64,000 nt of DNA from Planctomycetota bacterium (GCA_022574595.1 JACZRS010000009.1:62001-126000); one strand, 5' to 3'; shown: positions 9,271-18,343, counted from the stretch's first letter. Numbers and translations: made by a program. The notes: generated by a model from the sequence alone, not told the origin.

Positions 9271-10506
9271 ATGTTCAAGATAGCTGCAACACTCACCTTA
9301 TCAATGCCATTGCTCTTAGGATTAACTGCGCAAAATTCTCCAGACGATGTTTCAGTTAATTCCACTCTCACATCAGAAGCTGACAAGGAGCTTAAGGCGC
9401 TTCGTCAGAAATTCACCAACTTGAATAAGTCTCTCCTGGCTCTTGGCGGTATTTCTGATGCGTCCCATAAATTCATAGAAAACTTACGTGAGCAATTCGC
9501 TAGTTTTAACAATAAGCATCCAAGGAATCGCGCAGGAATTGCAAACGAACTGCAACTTGCGATGTGGCTTGGTGATGATAAAATTATCGATTCGCTTTAT
9601 ACCAAACTCATTGATGTAGCTGATGAGCGTCAACCGCTTCGAACCGCTTGGGCGACAATTCATAAGAAGAAGAACAACTACTTGCTAGCAATCGATATCC
9701 TTGAGGCTGAGCCTTATGACCCAGAAAAGGATCCAAGAGCTGCCTTATTATACTCGGACTGTTTGTTTGCTGAGAATCGCTTCCAAGAGGCTGTTGATGT
9801 TTTAGATGCAATCCCCAGTGGAGCAACACTCGGCGCTCCACTGCTAATGGTTCTTGGCACCCAAATATCAAGAGTCTTAAATGAACGTGAAAGTACACTT
9901 CAGTTTTGGGTAAAAGAAGAAGAAATTCGTGCGACTGAACTCTTTGAAGACGATCTGCCTCGGGTTGAACTAATAACTGATAAAGGTCGAATTGTTGTCG
10001 AACTCTTTGAGAATGAAGCTCGCTACACAGTGGCAAACTTCATCACGTTGGTCGAAGCAGGTTTTTATGATCTAAGTAAATTCCACCGGGTTATTCCTGA
10101 TTTTATGGCCCAAGGCGGAGATCCAAATACCAAGCCCGGAGGTACCGGAGAACCAGGCAAAGGTAGTCCCGGTTACCGTATTGCTGATGAACACAATTTG
10201 AGTAACTCAAGAAATCACTTTGCTGGCAGTCTCTCAATGGCTAAGTCTCCAGCACCTGATACAGCAGGTTGCCAATTCTTCCTTACGCATAGACCAACCA
10301 TTGATCTCAACGGCAAGCACACGGTTTTCGGACGTATCCTTGAGGGATTGGACGTTGCTCGCAGCTTGGAAGTTGATGATGTGCTGCAATCTGCCAAGGT
10401 ATTGCGTAAACGTGATCACGAGTACCTTTTCAAGACGCTTGATGATCCAACCGCTTCTTCTTCAACAGGATCCTCATTGGGCTTACCGATTAATATTGAT
10501 AAATGA
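9271..10506 (+). CDS. Secreted cyclophilin-type peptidyl-prolyl cis-trans isomerase
   Basis: A 411-residue protein with an N-terminal signal sequence (MFKIAATLTLSMPLLLGLTA) starts behind AGGAAAC. Residues about 35-225 are helical and TPR-like (for example DPRAALLYSDCLFAENRFQEAVDVLD) and may bind clients. A cyclophilin domain follows from about 228: VELITDKGRIVVELF, FHRVIPDFMAQGGDP (catalytic Arg, about 272), AGSLSMAKSPAPDTAGCQFFLTH and the closing KHTVFGRILEGLDV. It should catalyse proline isomerisation of proteins outside the cytoplasm. The CDGSH gene follows 27 bases downstream and may share the transcript. Confidence 0.9.
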   Translation: MFKIAATLTLSMPLLLGLTAQNSPDDVSVNSTLTSEADKELKALRQKFTNLNKSLLALGGISDASHKFIENLREQFASFNNKHPRNRAGIANELQLAMWLGDDKIIDSLYTKLIDVADERQPLRTAWATIHKKKNNYLLAIDILEAEPYDPEKDPRAALLYSDCLFAENRFQEAVDVLDAIPSGATLGAPLLMVLGTQISRVLNERESTLQFWVKEEEIRATELFEDDLPRVELITDKGRIVVELFENEARYTVANFITLVEAGFYDLSKFHRVIPDFMAQGGDPNTKPGGTGEPGKGSPGYRIADEHNLSNSRNHFAGSLSMAKSPAPDTAGCQFFLTHRPTIDLNGKHTVFGRILEGLDVARSLEVDDVLQSAKVLRKRDHEYLFKTLDDPTASSSTGSSLGLPINIDK

Positions 10507-10533
10507 TGCGATTATCTATTTTGGAGAGTAAAT

Positions 10534-10743
10534 ATGGCCCGTATGGTGCGACATGAAGCTACAAAGCCGCTAAAAGTAGACCCACAGGAAAAACCTGTTT
10601 TCATCTGCGCTTGTGGATTAAGCCAGAATCTCCCTCTCTGTGATGGCTCTCATTCTAAATGCCGCGATGAAGCTGCTGGGACGCTATATACCTACGATGC
10701 CAAGCGCCAATCCGTTGTAGATCAGCAGTCTGATCCCGGCTGA
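10534..10743 (+). CDS. CDGSH iron-sulfur domain protein
   Basis: This is a 69-residue protein made almost entirely of one CDGSH motif: CACGLSQNLPLCDGSH supplies the three cysteines and one histidine that bind a 2Fe-2S cluster. It is preceded by GGAGAG at a good distance from ATG 10534. Bacterial CDGSH proteins are small redox or iron-sulfur-handling proteins with largely unknown partners. It probably shares a transcript with the cyclophilin gene upstream. Confidence 0.9.
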   Translation: MARMVRHEATKPLKVDPQEKPVFICACGLSQNLPLCDGSHSKCRDEAAGTLYTYDAKRQSVVDQQSDPG

Positions 10744-11004
10744 TCACTCCCACCTTGCCGAGCCATTATGTTTTCATGGCAATTTTGCTTAGCGAACCGG
10801 TGCAAGTGCGCGCAGCTTGTACCGATAAATACGTTTTTTTTCACGATTTCCTATAAGGTCTGATTTGAAGCACTATGAAAGCCGATGTTGGTCGGTCATT
10901 CGGTCTAATTAGCCGAAGTGGACGTTATTTTGCCCTACTGCTCGCGAAGGTGTTTTGTAACATTCGCGACTAATGGGCCAGGCAAGCGTAGGAGAGAATC
11001 AACT

Positions 11005-11571
11005 ATGCCGAACAATAGCAAATCACCTTTCGGACCTTCATTTAACTCAGCCATCAAAAGCGGCACCCCATGTGGTGTTGCGATCGCCAACATTGCCAAA
11101 CGATGTGGCAAAAGCCCCAGCGTCGTTGGAAATTCACTATGGCGAGCAGGCATGTGCTTCCGTCAGAAGTTCAACAGCCATTTCGTCTTCTGGCCAGTAA
11201 ACGGCAAGAAGTGTGCATCAGCCAAATGGAAACCATGTCACACTGATATGTGGCAATGCTTCGTTGACTGGATCATCTGCAATGGATGGTGCAAGCCCGA
11301 GCAAATGCACAAACACTGCTCCAGCCAGAAGGAGTTCATGACTTGGTGCCGTAAGTTCTTCGCCAAGCAGTTCGGCCCAGCAACTGCTTCAAAGAGCAAG
11401 AGCAAACGAAAGACCGCCAAGAGGAAAACCACTGCACGCAAGCGCAAAACGACAACCGCTCGTAAGCGTAAATCCACTGCAGCCAGCAGACGTCGCAAGA
11501 CCAGCAGTGCACGCGTCTACAAGTTCCCACGCAGCAGCCGCAGCCGCACGGCTCGTCGTCGAGCTGCCTGA
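11005..11571 (+). CDS. Histone-H1-like basic protein with a Cys/Trp-rich N-terminal domain
   Basis: This 188-residue protein has two parts. Residues 1 to about 125 form a compact Cys- and Trp-rich region (GTPCGVAIANIAKRCGKS, then WKPCHTDMWQCFVDWIICNGW) that I do not recognise. Residues about 126-188 are an extremely basic tail of KRKTTARKRK-type repeats ending in RTARRRAA, as in bacterial histone-H1-like and AlgP-like proteins that bind DNA without sequence specificity. ATG 11005 follows AGGAGAG; the longer frame from 10918 lacks such a site. A strong terminator follows, so the gene is probably a single, well-expressed unit. The DNA-binding role is inferred from composition only. Confidence 0.75.
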   Translation: MPNNSKSPFGPSFNSAIKSGTPCGVAIANIAKRCGKSPSVVGNSLWRAGMCFRQKFNSHFVFWPVNGKKCASAKWKPCHTDMWQCFVDWIICNGWCKPEQMHKHCSSQKEFMTWCRKFFAKQFGPATASKSKSKRKTAKRKTTARKRKTTTARKRKSTAASRRRKTSSARVYKFPRSSRSRTARRRAA

Positions 11572-11603
11572 TCGCGTTTTACTTGTAAAAGCGAAAAGAA
11601 AAT

Positions 11604-11636
11604 AACGCCGGCCATTTGGTCGGCGTTTTTATTTTT
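11604..11636 (+). terminator. Rho-independent terminator of the histone-like gene
   Basis: Stem AACGCCG/CGGCGTT with three further pairs (one G-U) encloses an ATTT loop (11604-11627) and is followed by a T-rich run to 11636. It sits 33 bases after the histone-like stop, before the convergent ACT-domain gene. Confidence 0.9.
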
Positions 11637-11670
11637 GCTTCAATAAGTAACTTAATGATCTTGCAAACAA

Positions 11671-12141
11671 CTAAGGCAAATCGCCTTCACCTAGCAAACG
11701 AAAGTTTTTCTTGCGAAGAACCTGGCCAGCTAAAACCTGATCATCTACCGCTAGTGCAATCGTCGGCGTGCCGTCAGGCCGCAGCATCAATGGATAAGCA
11801 AAGCGAATGCTTAGCTCCGCACCCAGAAGGTAAAGACACATACTCGTGAGATTGTGATCAGATACAAGCTCAACGATCAGCAAATCAAACTCTGAAAACG
11901 CCAGGGAGTTTTTCCTTAGCAACCCTCTAGCAGCATCTGCGTTGTTGGGGATAATCCTCACGACCGCGTGATCAGAGGATTCCAGAACACTAAACGCACA
12001 TAAATGTACGTTGGGAGCCTCATCGAAAAGACCGACCAACTCCAGCAGCTTTCCGACTTTGTTATCGAGAAAGACACTGAATTGCCTTACTGTCGGTGGG
12101 CTGTAGCCCTGTGTTGTCTCCAGAGGAACAAGTTCGTTCAT
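11671..12141 (-). CDS. Tandem ACT-domain protein
   Basis: A 156-residue protein consists of two ACT-type ligand-binding modules. The first is recognisable in VRQFSVFLDNKVGKLLELVGLFDEA with HAVVRIIPNN; the second is a degenerate copy around VSDHNLTSMCLYLLGAELSI. Free-standing double-ACT proteins usually sense amino acids and regulate transport or metabolism. AAGGA lies at proper spacing before the ATG. It lies about 130 bases downstream of the MqnD-like gene on the same strand. Confidence 0.75.
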   Translation of the reverse strand: MNELVPLETTQGYSPPTVRQFSVFLDNKVGKLLELVGLFDEAPNVHLCAFSVLESSDHAVVRIIPNNADAARGLLRKNSLAFSEFDLLIVELVSDHNLTSMCLYLLGAELSIRFAYPLMLRPDGTPTIALAVDDQVLAGQVLRKKNFRLLGEGDLP

Positions 12142-12270
12142 GAAAATCCTTGCTGGACTCCCCTCCTACTTACCTTAATTGGCTATTTTGGCCGAGTCCA
12201 GCGGCCTAACTATACTAGGATAACCAAAGTTACCTCACTAAAGCAAGAGAAAAATCACCTATCTTCACAG

Positions 12271-13191
12271 CTATTTGTCTGCTGCTACCTCTTTTTCAGT
12301 AATTGGATCAATAAAATCAATTTCATCCACCTCCGGGGCAAGCCCAGCATCATGCATTTGGCCCAAAAATGTCCGCACAGCTTCCCTGCCACGCAGCCCG
12401 AAGTCCAGAGTCCATTTATTCACATACATAGCCACAAACTTGTCCGCCAAATCAGCAGATGTATCACCTGCAAACTGCATCGCATACGCCAGAGCTTCTT
12501 CTCGATGCGCTAATGCGAACTCTAGTGATCTTAAAAGAACCGAGGTAATTAGCGATTTTGTCCTTGGGCCAAACCTCTCATCAAGATCGCGCCTAATCGT
12601 ATTTACACCCAAAGGCAGTGGTAAGCCTTGGTGTTGACTGACCCACCATTGGCCCAAATCTACTATTTGTGCCAATCCCACAGATTCGTACGTCAACTGC
12701 CCTTCGTGAATTACCAGGCCTGCATCGAATTCGCCCGCAGCGACACGATCTATAATCGCCTTAAAATCAACCACTTCATGCTTAAAACTGCCCGGCCCAA
12801 GTAGTAAATTAGTAGCTGCAAATGCGCTGGTTCGCTCTCCTGGGATTGCAATAACGGCCTCGCCTCGTTTTAGATCATCAAGCTGAATTCCTTTTCGCCC
12901 AACAAGCTTAGGGCCATATGCATCGCCCATAGATGATCCACAAGCGGTAATCGCATAATGATCGCTTACAAATGGATATTGAGCGCAGCTCATAGCAGTG
13001 ATTTCTAAATCACCGATTATTGATCTCTGATTAAGCGATTCAATATCACTGATTACAGCTTCATATTGAAATTCGCCTGTATCAAATTCCCCAGCTGAAC
13101 CTTCGCAAGTAACCAAGGCCCACCACATGAATGCATCATCCGGGTCCGGACTGAATCCTATGCGAAGTGTTGGTCGATTATCAGCTTCCAT
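12271..13191 (-). CDS. mqnD: MqnD-type menaquinone biosynthesis enzyme (futalosine pathway)
   Basis: The protein (306 residues from ATG 13191) has a periplasmic-binding-protein-like fold: LRIGFSPDPDDAFMWWAL at the N-terminus, DIESLNQRSIIGDLEITAMS, then IPGERTSAFAATNLLLG and a FDAGLVIHEGQLTYE segment with the catalytic-region histidine. These features match 1,4-dihydroxy-6-naphthoate synthase (MqnD), which acts on cyclic dehypoxanthine futalosine in the alternative menaquinone pathway. MqnA is a relative, but the IHEGQLTYE stretch favours MqnD. The frame runs back to 13476, overlapping the divergent malic enzyme, and that extension is not family-like, so I start at 13191. No other mqn gene is in the window. 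Confidence 0.85.
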   Translation of the reverse strand: MEADNRPTLRIGFSPDPDDAFMWWALVTCEGSAGEFDTGEFQYEAVISDIESLNQRSIIGDLEITAMSCAQYPFVSDHYAITACGSSMGDAYGPKLVGRKGIQLDDLKRGEAVIAIPGERTSAFAATNLLLGPGSFKHEVVDFKAIIDRVAAGEFDAGLVIHEGQLTYESVGLAQIVDLGQWWVSQHQGLPLPLGVNTIRRDLDERFGPRTKSLITSVLLRSLEFALAHREEALAYAMQFAGDTSADLADKFVAMYVNKWTLDFGLRGREAVRTFLGQMHDAGLAPEVDEIDFIDPITEKEVAADK

Positions 13192-13305
13192 GGCAAGCGA
13201 TTCTAGCTCAGCATTTTCGTAAGGGCATTTCAGAGATATTTCCGGCCGTAGTTGCCAAGATCTGCATTTCCTGCGAACCTTAGCCCAGAGGAATGGAATA
13301 CGTCT

Positions 13306-14691
13306 ATGAAAAAAACTCTCCCAAACTGGCAAGAACGATATAATGCGAAATTCATCATCACCCTGCGCATACGCGTGCTTGATGCACCAGGCAATCTCGC
13401 CAGCGTACTTAATGTAATAGCAGATGTTGGTGCAATGGTCGGCGATATCCGAATTGTTGGAGCTGACCGCCAACACAAAATTCGTGATATTCAGCTATTT
13501 CTCGTAGAAGAAGAACACCTCGACGTAGCTGTCGATGCTCTTAGGGAATTGCCTGAGATAGAGATTTTATCAATCACCGATGAAGTTCTGGAAATTCATC
13601 GCCACGGTGCAATCGAAACCAAAGCTTGTGTTCCGCTAAATACAATGATGGACTTGCGCATGGTTTATACGCCCGGCGTGGCAAGTGTCTGTCAACTTAT
13701 TGCAGATAAACCAGAGCAGGCGTGGAAATATACCAGCAAAGGGAACCGTATCGCCATCGTAACCAACGGAACCGCGGTGTTGGGGCTGGGCGATATTGGT
13801 CCACTTGCATCTCTGCCCGTAATGGAAGGTAAGGCTGCGATTCTCGCGCACTTTGTGGGAGTTTCTGCTGACCCCATACTTATCGACTCCAAAGATACAG
13901 ATGAGATCATCAGCATAGTTGCTAAGCTTGCATGCTATTATGGAGCTATACAACTTGAAGATATTGCTGCGCCCGCTTGCTTTGAGATCGAAGACAGACT
14001 CCAGGAAATGCTGGATGTTCCAGTCTTTCACGATGATCAACATGGTACCGCAACCGTTGTAGTGGCTGGGCTGATAAATGCGCTTAAGCAAACTCACCGC
14101 AAAGCTAGCGATTGTAATGCTGTAATTTTAGGTGCGGGTGCAGCAGGTTTGGCGATCACGAAATTTCTAATTGACTTTGGAATTGGCAATGTTGTTGTCT
14201 GTGATAGTCAAGGTGCAATTTACCGAGGACGAACCAAACGTATGAATCCCTGGAAAGTTAAAATTGCTGAAGTTACTAACAAGGAAAATGAGCAAGGCTC
14301 GCTTGAGCAAATCATTAAAGGCAAGAATCTCTTTATAGGCGTAGCTCGACCAAGAGTCGTCAGCAAGAAAATGGTTGCATCCATGTCTAAGGATTCAATA
14401 GTATTCGCACTGGCAAATCCTGTAAGCGAAATATCCGTTGAAGATGCCACCGAAGCCGGTGCAGCTGTGGCTGTCGATGGGCGCGGCATGAATAACGCAC
14501 TGGCATATCCAGGAATTTTCAAAGGCACTTTAGATGCAAGAGCCAAACGCATTACGCCCCAGATGAAAAACGCCGCTGCACAAGCACTCGCTGATGCTGC
14601 TAAAGAGCAGCTATTGCCGGACATGCTCGATCAAACAATGCACACAAGAGTCGCAAAGGCAGTGGCTGAGGCGTGGAAAGAATCACAATAA
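13306..14691 (+). CDS. NAD(P)-dependent malic enzyme with N-terminal ACT domain
   Basis: This 461-residue enzyme decarboxylates malate to pyruvate with NAD(P) reduction. An ACT module covers about residues 14-90 (ITLRIRVLDAPGNLASVLNVI). The malic enzyme core follows: MVYTPGVA with the catalytic Tyr (about 119), MEGKAAIL with the catalytic Lys (about 175), metal ligands in LEDIAAPACFEIEDRL, FHDDQHGTA, and the dinucleotide motif GAGAAGLA. The ACT domain suggests control by an amino acid. GAGG lies 14 bases before ATG 13306; TTG 13252 is the alternative start. It is divergent from the MqnD-like gene and ends 6 bases from the convergent methyltransferase stop. Confidence 0.93.
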   Translation: MKKTLPNWQERYNAKFIITLRIRVLDAPGNLASVLNVIADVGAMVGDIRIVGADRQHKIRDIQLFLVEEEHLDVAVDALRELPEIEILSITDEVLEIHRHGAIETKACVPLNTMMDLRMVYTPGVASVCQLIADKPEQAWKYTSKGNRIAIVTNGTAVLGLGDIGPLASLPVMEGKAAILAHFVGVSADPILIDSKDTDEIISIVAKLACYYGAIQLEDIAAPACFEIEDRLQEMLDVPVFHDDQHGTATVVVAGLINALKQTHRKASDCNAVILGAGAAGLAITKFLIDFGIGNVVVCDSQGAIYRGRTKRMNPWKVKIAEVTNKENEQGSLEQIIKGKNLFIGVARPRVVSKKMVASMSKDSIVFALANPVSEISVEDATEAGAAVAVDGRGMNNALAYPGIFKGTLDARAKRITPQMKNAAAQALADAAKEQLLPDMLDQTMHTRVAKAVAEAWKESQ

Positions 14692-14697
14692 CAATTA

Positions 14698-15273
14698 TTA
14701 AATTGGTTTTAGAAGCACCATCCCATAGTGATATGGTGGAAAATCAATAACTCCATCACTACCTAAAACAAAGCCAGCTTCCTTTGACCAATTCATTATT
14801 TGCTCGGGCTTTGAGCGCATGTGCATCTGCGGTCCGCGCGGAGTCGATGCATCATAATTCCAGTGCATCACCCCTACTAGCCCCCCACTACGCAAATTGC
14901 GATACGCTTCAGCCAATAGTACAACTGGATTTTCACCATGCAACAAGTTTAATAGTAAAGCGTAATCGCATAAGCCATCTGCAAGACCTGTACCCTTATC
15001 AACAAAGTCACGCTCAGCAAATACTACATTAGATAGCTTTGTTTCAATTACACGGGCTTTGGTTGCAGCTATCATTTCTGGTTCAATATCAAATGTATAA
15101 ACACATCCTGAAATTATCTGCGCAGCTGGAATTGTAAATGTTCCAAAGCCGCAACCGAACTCCACAAGGTCGCTGCATTTATTAGTTAAACCCAACTGTT
15201 GCAGCGTTTTCAGTGGATCAAAGAACGACTCCCACACTTCCTCTTGCGGCATGCCACTATCACGAATTTTCAT
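14698..15273 (-). CDS. Class I SAM-dependent methyltransferase
   Basis: A 191-residue Rossmann-fold methyltransferase. Motif I is VEFGCGFGTFTIPAA, the acidic residue after strand 2 lies in YTFDIEPEM, motif post-II is VVFAERDFVD, and motif IV is CDYALLLNLLHGENP. The substrate is not evident; the form resembles UbiE/Methyltransf-25 small-molecule enzymes. Its start lies 16 bases downstream of the cysteine desulfurase stop on the same strand, so the two are probably co-transcribed. Confidence 0.85.
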   Translation of the reverse strand: MKIRDSGMPQEEVWESFFDPLKTLQQLGLTNKCSDLVEFGCGFGTFTIPAAQIISGCVYTFDIEPEMIAATKARVIETKLSNVVFAERDFVDKGTGLADGLCDYALLLNLLHGENPVVLLAEAYRNLRSGGLVGVMHWNYDASTPRGPQMHMRSKPEQIMNWSKEAGFVLGSDGVIDFPPYHYGMVLLKPI

Positions 15274-15289
15274 AGCTTACTGCACATAA

Positions 15290-16453
15290 TTACACCGATG
15301 CCAAGCTTCGTCGCAGTTTTGTAACTACACCGATAACAATCTCAGCAGCTTCTTGCATTTCACTTTCAGTTGTCTCGCGCGAAAGGCTAAAGCGAAGTGA
15401 GCCATAAGCAATGGACGGATCTATGCCCATAGCTAGCAGCACAGCAGAAGGCTCGATTGAACCAGAGGAACAAGCTGCACCCGCTGATGCACATACTCCT
15501 TGTTCAGACAACATCATCAAAATAGCCTCCGCTTCTAATCTCGCAAATCCTATATTCGTAACATCCCACATTCTCGGTGCAGAATAACCGTTTATTGATG
15601 CCCCATCACTTGCGTTAACAATTGCCTGCTCAAATATATCTCTCAATAATGCAACTTGCTCGCGGCCATTGGTTTCTAGCCATTGCTTTGCCAGTTTTGC
15701 TGCAACCGCCATGCCAACAATGCCTGCAACATTTTCCGTACCCGCGCGCAAGCCTCGTTCATGCCCGCCACCAAATATCTGTGGTTCAATCCTCACACCG
15801 CGCTTAATAAATAATCCACCAGCACCTAAAGGCCCATGAAATTTATGCGCTGCAAATGAAAGTAAATCTATCGGCAAAGATGACAAGTCGGTGGGCATCT
15901 TGCCCACCCATTGCGTCGCATCTGTATGAAAATGTACGCCCAACTCCTGGCAAATTGAACCAATCTCAGCAATCGGTTGGATCACTCCGGTCTCATTGTT
16001 GGCCCACATAATTGAAACAAGAGCGATCTCATCACTTCGCGCGGATAAGAGTTCTTTAAGGCAATTAAGATCAATTAAGCCGTTATTAGCATTTTTAAGC
16101 CAAACTACTTCGGTGCCATTTTTTTCTAGTTTCTCTGCCAGATCGCGCACTGAACTATGCTCTAAGCGACTGGTTACAAATACTTTCTTTCTTCGATGCG
16201 CTTCTAATGAACCACGAATTGCAAGATTGACGGACTCAGTTCCGCCGCTTGTGAAAACCAGTTCCCGATCTTCGCATCCAATTAAATCGCAAATTGTTTG
16301 GCGGGCCAGATCAACTTGCCTTCGCGCTGCTTGACCAACTCGGTGAATGCTTGATGGATTGCCCCACGCATTTTGCACAGCCTCGGCCATCGCAGAAATA
16401 ACCTGCGAATCAAGCTCAGTCGTGGCATTGTTGTCAAGGTAGATCAAGTTCAT
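15290..16453 (-). CDS. Cysteine desulfurase, NifS/IscS type
   Basis: This 387-residue PLP enzyme removes sulfur from cysteine for iron-sulfur clusters, thiolated tRNA or other sulfur acceptors. It opens with IYLDNNATTELD. GGTESVNLAIRG is a cofactor-binding segment, SFAAHKFHGPLGAGG contains the PLP lysine, and the catalytic loop cysteine is in GAACSSGSIEPS, the group I (NifS/IscS) signature. Start ATG 16453 begins at the conserved N-terminus; the upstream extension to 16477 is not needed. No iscU or nifU is adjacent. The methyltransferase follows 16 bases later. Confidence 0.93.
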   Translation of the reverse strand: MNLIYLDNNATTELDSQVISAMAEAVQNAWGNPSSIHRVGQAARRQVDLARQTICDLIGCEDRELVFTSGGTESVNLAIRGSLEAHRRKKVFVTSRLEHSSVRDLAEKLEKNGTEVVWLKNANNGLIDLNCLKELLSARSDEIALVSIMWANNETGVIQPIAEIGSICQELGVHFHTDATQWVGKMPTDLSSLPIDLLSFAAHKFHGPLGAGGLFIKRGVRIEPQIFGGGHERGLRAGTENVAGIVGMAVAAKLAKQWLETNGREQVALLRDIFEQAIVNASDGASINGYSAPRMWDVTNIGFARLEAEAILMMLSEQGVCASAGAACSSGSIEPSAVLLAMGIDPSIAYGSLRFSLSRETTESEMQEAAEIVIGVVTKLRRSLASV

Positions 16454-16495
16454 TGCCAAACATTTTAGGCTCGACAATCAGTAATCACCAATGCC

Positions 16496-17791
16496 CTATT
16501 TTGATTCTGTTGTAAAGGCAAGCCGCCTAAGCTTAAAGAGAAAGAACGCAGCTCCTACTAACATCATGATGGCGCTGAGAATAAAGATCCGTTGCGGCGC
16601 ATTACCAAATAGGGGCTTAATTACCCAATATAAAAGTGATGCAGCAGCGAGAAACATGAATGAAACGCCGTTTGCTGTTCCAAGAAATCGCCCTCGCTCA
16701 TCATCCGGCGAAAGCTTTTGCAACAATGCCTGTAATGGAACAATATAAAAGCCCGCAAAGAAGCCCGCGCCTAATAAAAATAACGAAACATTTGAAAGTG
16801 CTACCTGAAGCTTTGTTGGATCCGGTGGAACACTTGGCTTAACAATTCCCAGTAGGAAAAAGAACACCGACAATCCTAAGGCACCGATGGGAATTAGCCT
16901 CGGTTCAATTTTGTGACCAGATATCAAACCCGCAACAACACTTCCCAGCCCAATGGAAAGACCAAGAATTCCCATTAGTACGCTTGCTTGACTTCTATCT
17001 ATATTTAGAACGACGGTGTACTCGGGAACTATGAATAAGGCCAAGCCTGCTAATAGATAGAAATAACCCCATGCAAGCATCACCATAAGTAGTGGTGTTT
17101 GTGACATTTCCTTAATAGCTGCGATATAAGTTTTAAATGGATTTGCTGTGTATCGCAAATTCTTATCACCCGGTTCTAATTTCACTAAGAATATTACAGC
17201 AATCAGTCCGGCGCATGCGAGCAGCACCATTGCAACACCTGGAAGCCAGGGCAAAGCGTCAACAACTGAACCGTCACTGCTGGGGAGCGGGTTATATCGA
17301 TCGGCAATTTCACCTGCTAGTAAAGTTCCTGCAATGACTGCGATATTTGTCATCATGTTGATGAAACCGTTGGCGCGACTTAGATCACCCTCATCAACAA
17401 GTTCTGGGATCATGCCATATTTTGCCGGGCCAAAGAATGCGCTTTGACAACTCAATGCTATGAGAGCTCCCAAAGTGATCCAAAGGTTACCAGTCCAGAA
17501 CCCCAGCAATGCTATGGCTGCGATTGGAATTTCTATGACCTTTACGAGAACGCTTACGTAACGTTTGCTATTGCGATCTGCGAATTGTCCGGCATATCCT
17601 GAAAGCAAAATGAATGGCAAAGTAAATAGCAAGCCGACCAGGCCTTGACCACCATCACCAAGTTTTCCGCGCCATACGCCATCAATCACCATAAAGGTCA
17701 GTACGCCCTTCAGGAGATTATCATTTGCTGCACCAAAGAATTGTGTGCAGATGAGTGAAATGTAGCCGCGTTTTAATAGTTTACTTTTCAT
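16496..17791 (-). CDS. MFS transporter, LplT-like
   Basis: A 431-residue integral membrane protein with about 12 hydrophobic segments. The N-terminal CTQFFGAANDNLLKGVL and SGYAGQFADRNSKR (the MFS loop-2 motif) and SCQSAFFGPAKYGMIPEL match the lysophospholipid-transporter (LplT) branch of the major facilitator superfamily, which flips lysophospholipids across the inner membrane for reacylation. In many bacteria this domain is fused or linked to an acyltransferase (Aas); none is fused or adjacent here, so substrate assignment is tentative. The tRNA-Leu gene lies upstream on the same strand. Confidence 0.83.
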   Translation of the reverse strand: MKSKLLKRGYISLICTQFFGAANDNLLKGVLTFMVIDGVWRGKLGDGGQGLVGLLFTLPFILLSGYAGQFADRNSKRYVSVLVKVIEIPIAAIALLGFWTGNLWITLGALIALSCQSAFFGPAKYGMIPELVDEGDLSRANGFINMMTNIAVIAGTLLAGEIADRYNPLPSSDGSVVDALPWLPGVAMVLLACAGLIAVIFLVKLEPGDKNLRYTANPFKTYIAAIKEMSQTPLLMVMLAWGYFYLLAGLALFIVPEYTVVLNIDRSQASVLMGILGLSIGLGSVVAGLISGHKIEPRLIPIGALGLSVFFFLLGIVKPSVPPDPTKLQVALSNVSLFLLGAGFFAGFYIVPLQALLQKLSPDDERGRFLGTANGVSFMFLAAASLLYWVIKPLFGNAPQRIFILSAIMMLVGAAFFLFKLRRLAFTTESK

Positions 17792-17855
17792 GGCAATTCA
17801 TCGTGCAATGAAAAGCCGTCCCACGTAATTGAGACGGCAATAATAATAAAAATAA

Positions 17856-17940
17856 TGCGGCTGAGAGGATTCGAACCTCCACGGGATTAACTCCCACTAG
17901 ATTCTGAGTCTAGCGCGTCTACCAATTTCGCCACAGCCGC
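17856..17940 (-). tRNA. tRNA-Leu (anticodon CAG)
   Basis: Read on the minus strand, the 7-bp acceptor stem GCGGCTG/CAGCCGC pairs perfectly with discriminator A. The anticodon stem CTAGA/TCTAG encloses loop CTCAGAA, so the anticodon is CAG. A long variable arm (class II) precedes the T arm with TTCGAAT. CCA is not encoded. Length is 85 bases. Confidence 0.97.
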
Positions 17941-18020
17941 GAAACTGCGACGAATGATACCCGCGTTACTGTTAAATGAAAGTATTGGTCTGTGGAAGAC
18001 ACTTTGCTGCTTGCTGCTCT

Positions 18021-18254
18021 GAGACCCGGACTCCGCCATAGGCGGATCTGCGATTTCGCAATGCCTTAGACCCGGACTCCTCCACAAGCGGATCTACGAC
18101 TTCGCAAAGCCTCAGGTCCGGCGTGCTTTGATAGTGAATCTACGTCTTCGCAATCCGACGTGGTCTGATTGTGGAACTGCGCCGTCGCGCGACCTGCCTC
18201 TGACCCGGACCCCGCCATAGGTGGATCAGCGACTTCGCAAAGCCTCAGGTCCGG
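18021..18254. repeat. Array of degenerate about 50-bp REP-like units
   Basis: At least three recognisable copies of a unit begin GACCCGGACTCCGCC, continue with AGGCGGATCTGCGA and TTCGCAAAGCCT, and end CAGGTCCGG (near 18022, 18068 and 18200). A more degraded copy lies near 18122-18170. The unit starts CCGGAC and ends GTCCGG, so each can fold on itself, and it contains an inner CCGCC/GGCGG hairpin. The array lies in the 400-base gap between tRNA-Leu and the 3' end of recA. No gene was seen here. Confidence 0.75.
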
Positions 18255-18280
18255 CTTGGCTTACGATTTTTTACCATCCT

Positions 18281-18308
18281 GCGTAGGGTCAAGCCCTACG
18301 GCTAAACG
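18281..18308. repeat. Short palindromic element downstream of recA
   Basis: GTAGGG and CCCTAC flank TCAAG, followed by GGCTAAACG. A related copy with different stem bases but the same TCAAG loop and GGCTAAACG tail is at 31140-31164. It lies 36 bases past the recA stop. Confidence 0.65.
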
Positions 18309-18343
18309 TATTTCTACCACTGAACTATGCAAGGTTTTTATTC

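Noticed and set aside
12004-12513. 169-codon plus-strand frame between the ACT-domain and mqnD-like genes
   Set aside because: It runs antisense across both genes, has no motif, and both minus-strand genes are convincing.
18021-18310. Possible CRISPR array downstream of tRNA-Leu
   Set aside because: Repeat units are degenerate, about 50 bases, self-complementary and lack regular spacers; they fit REP-like elements.
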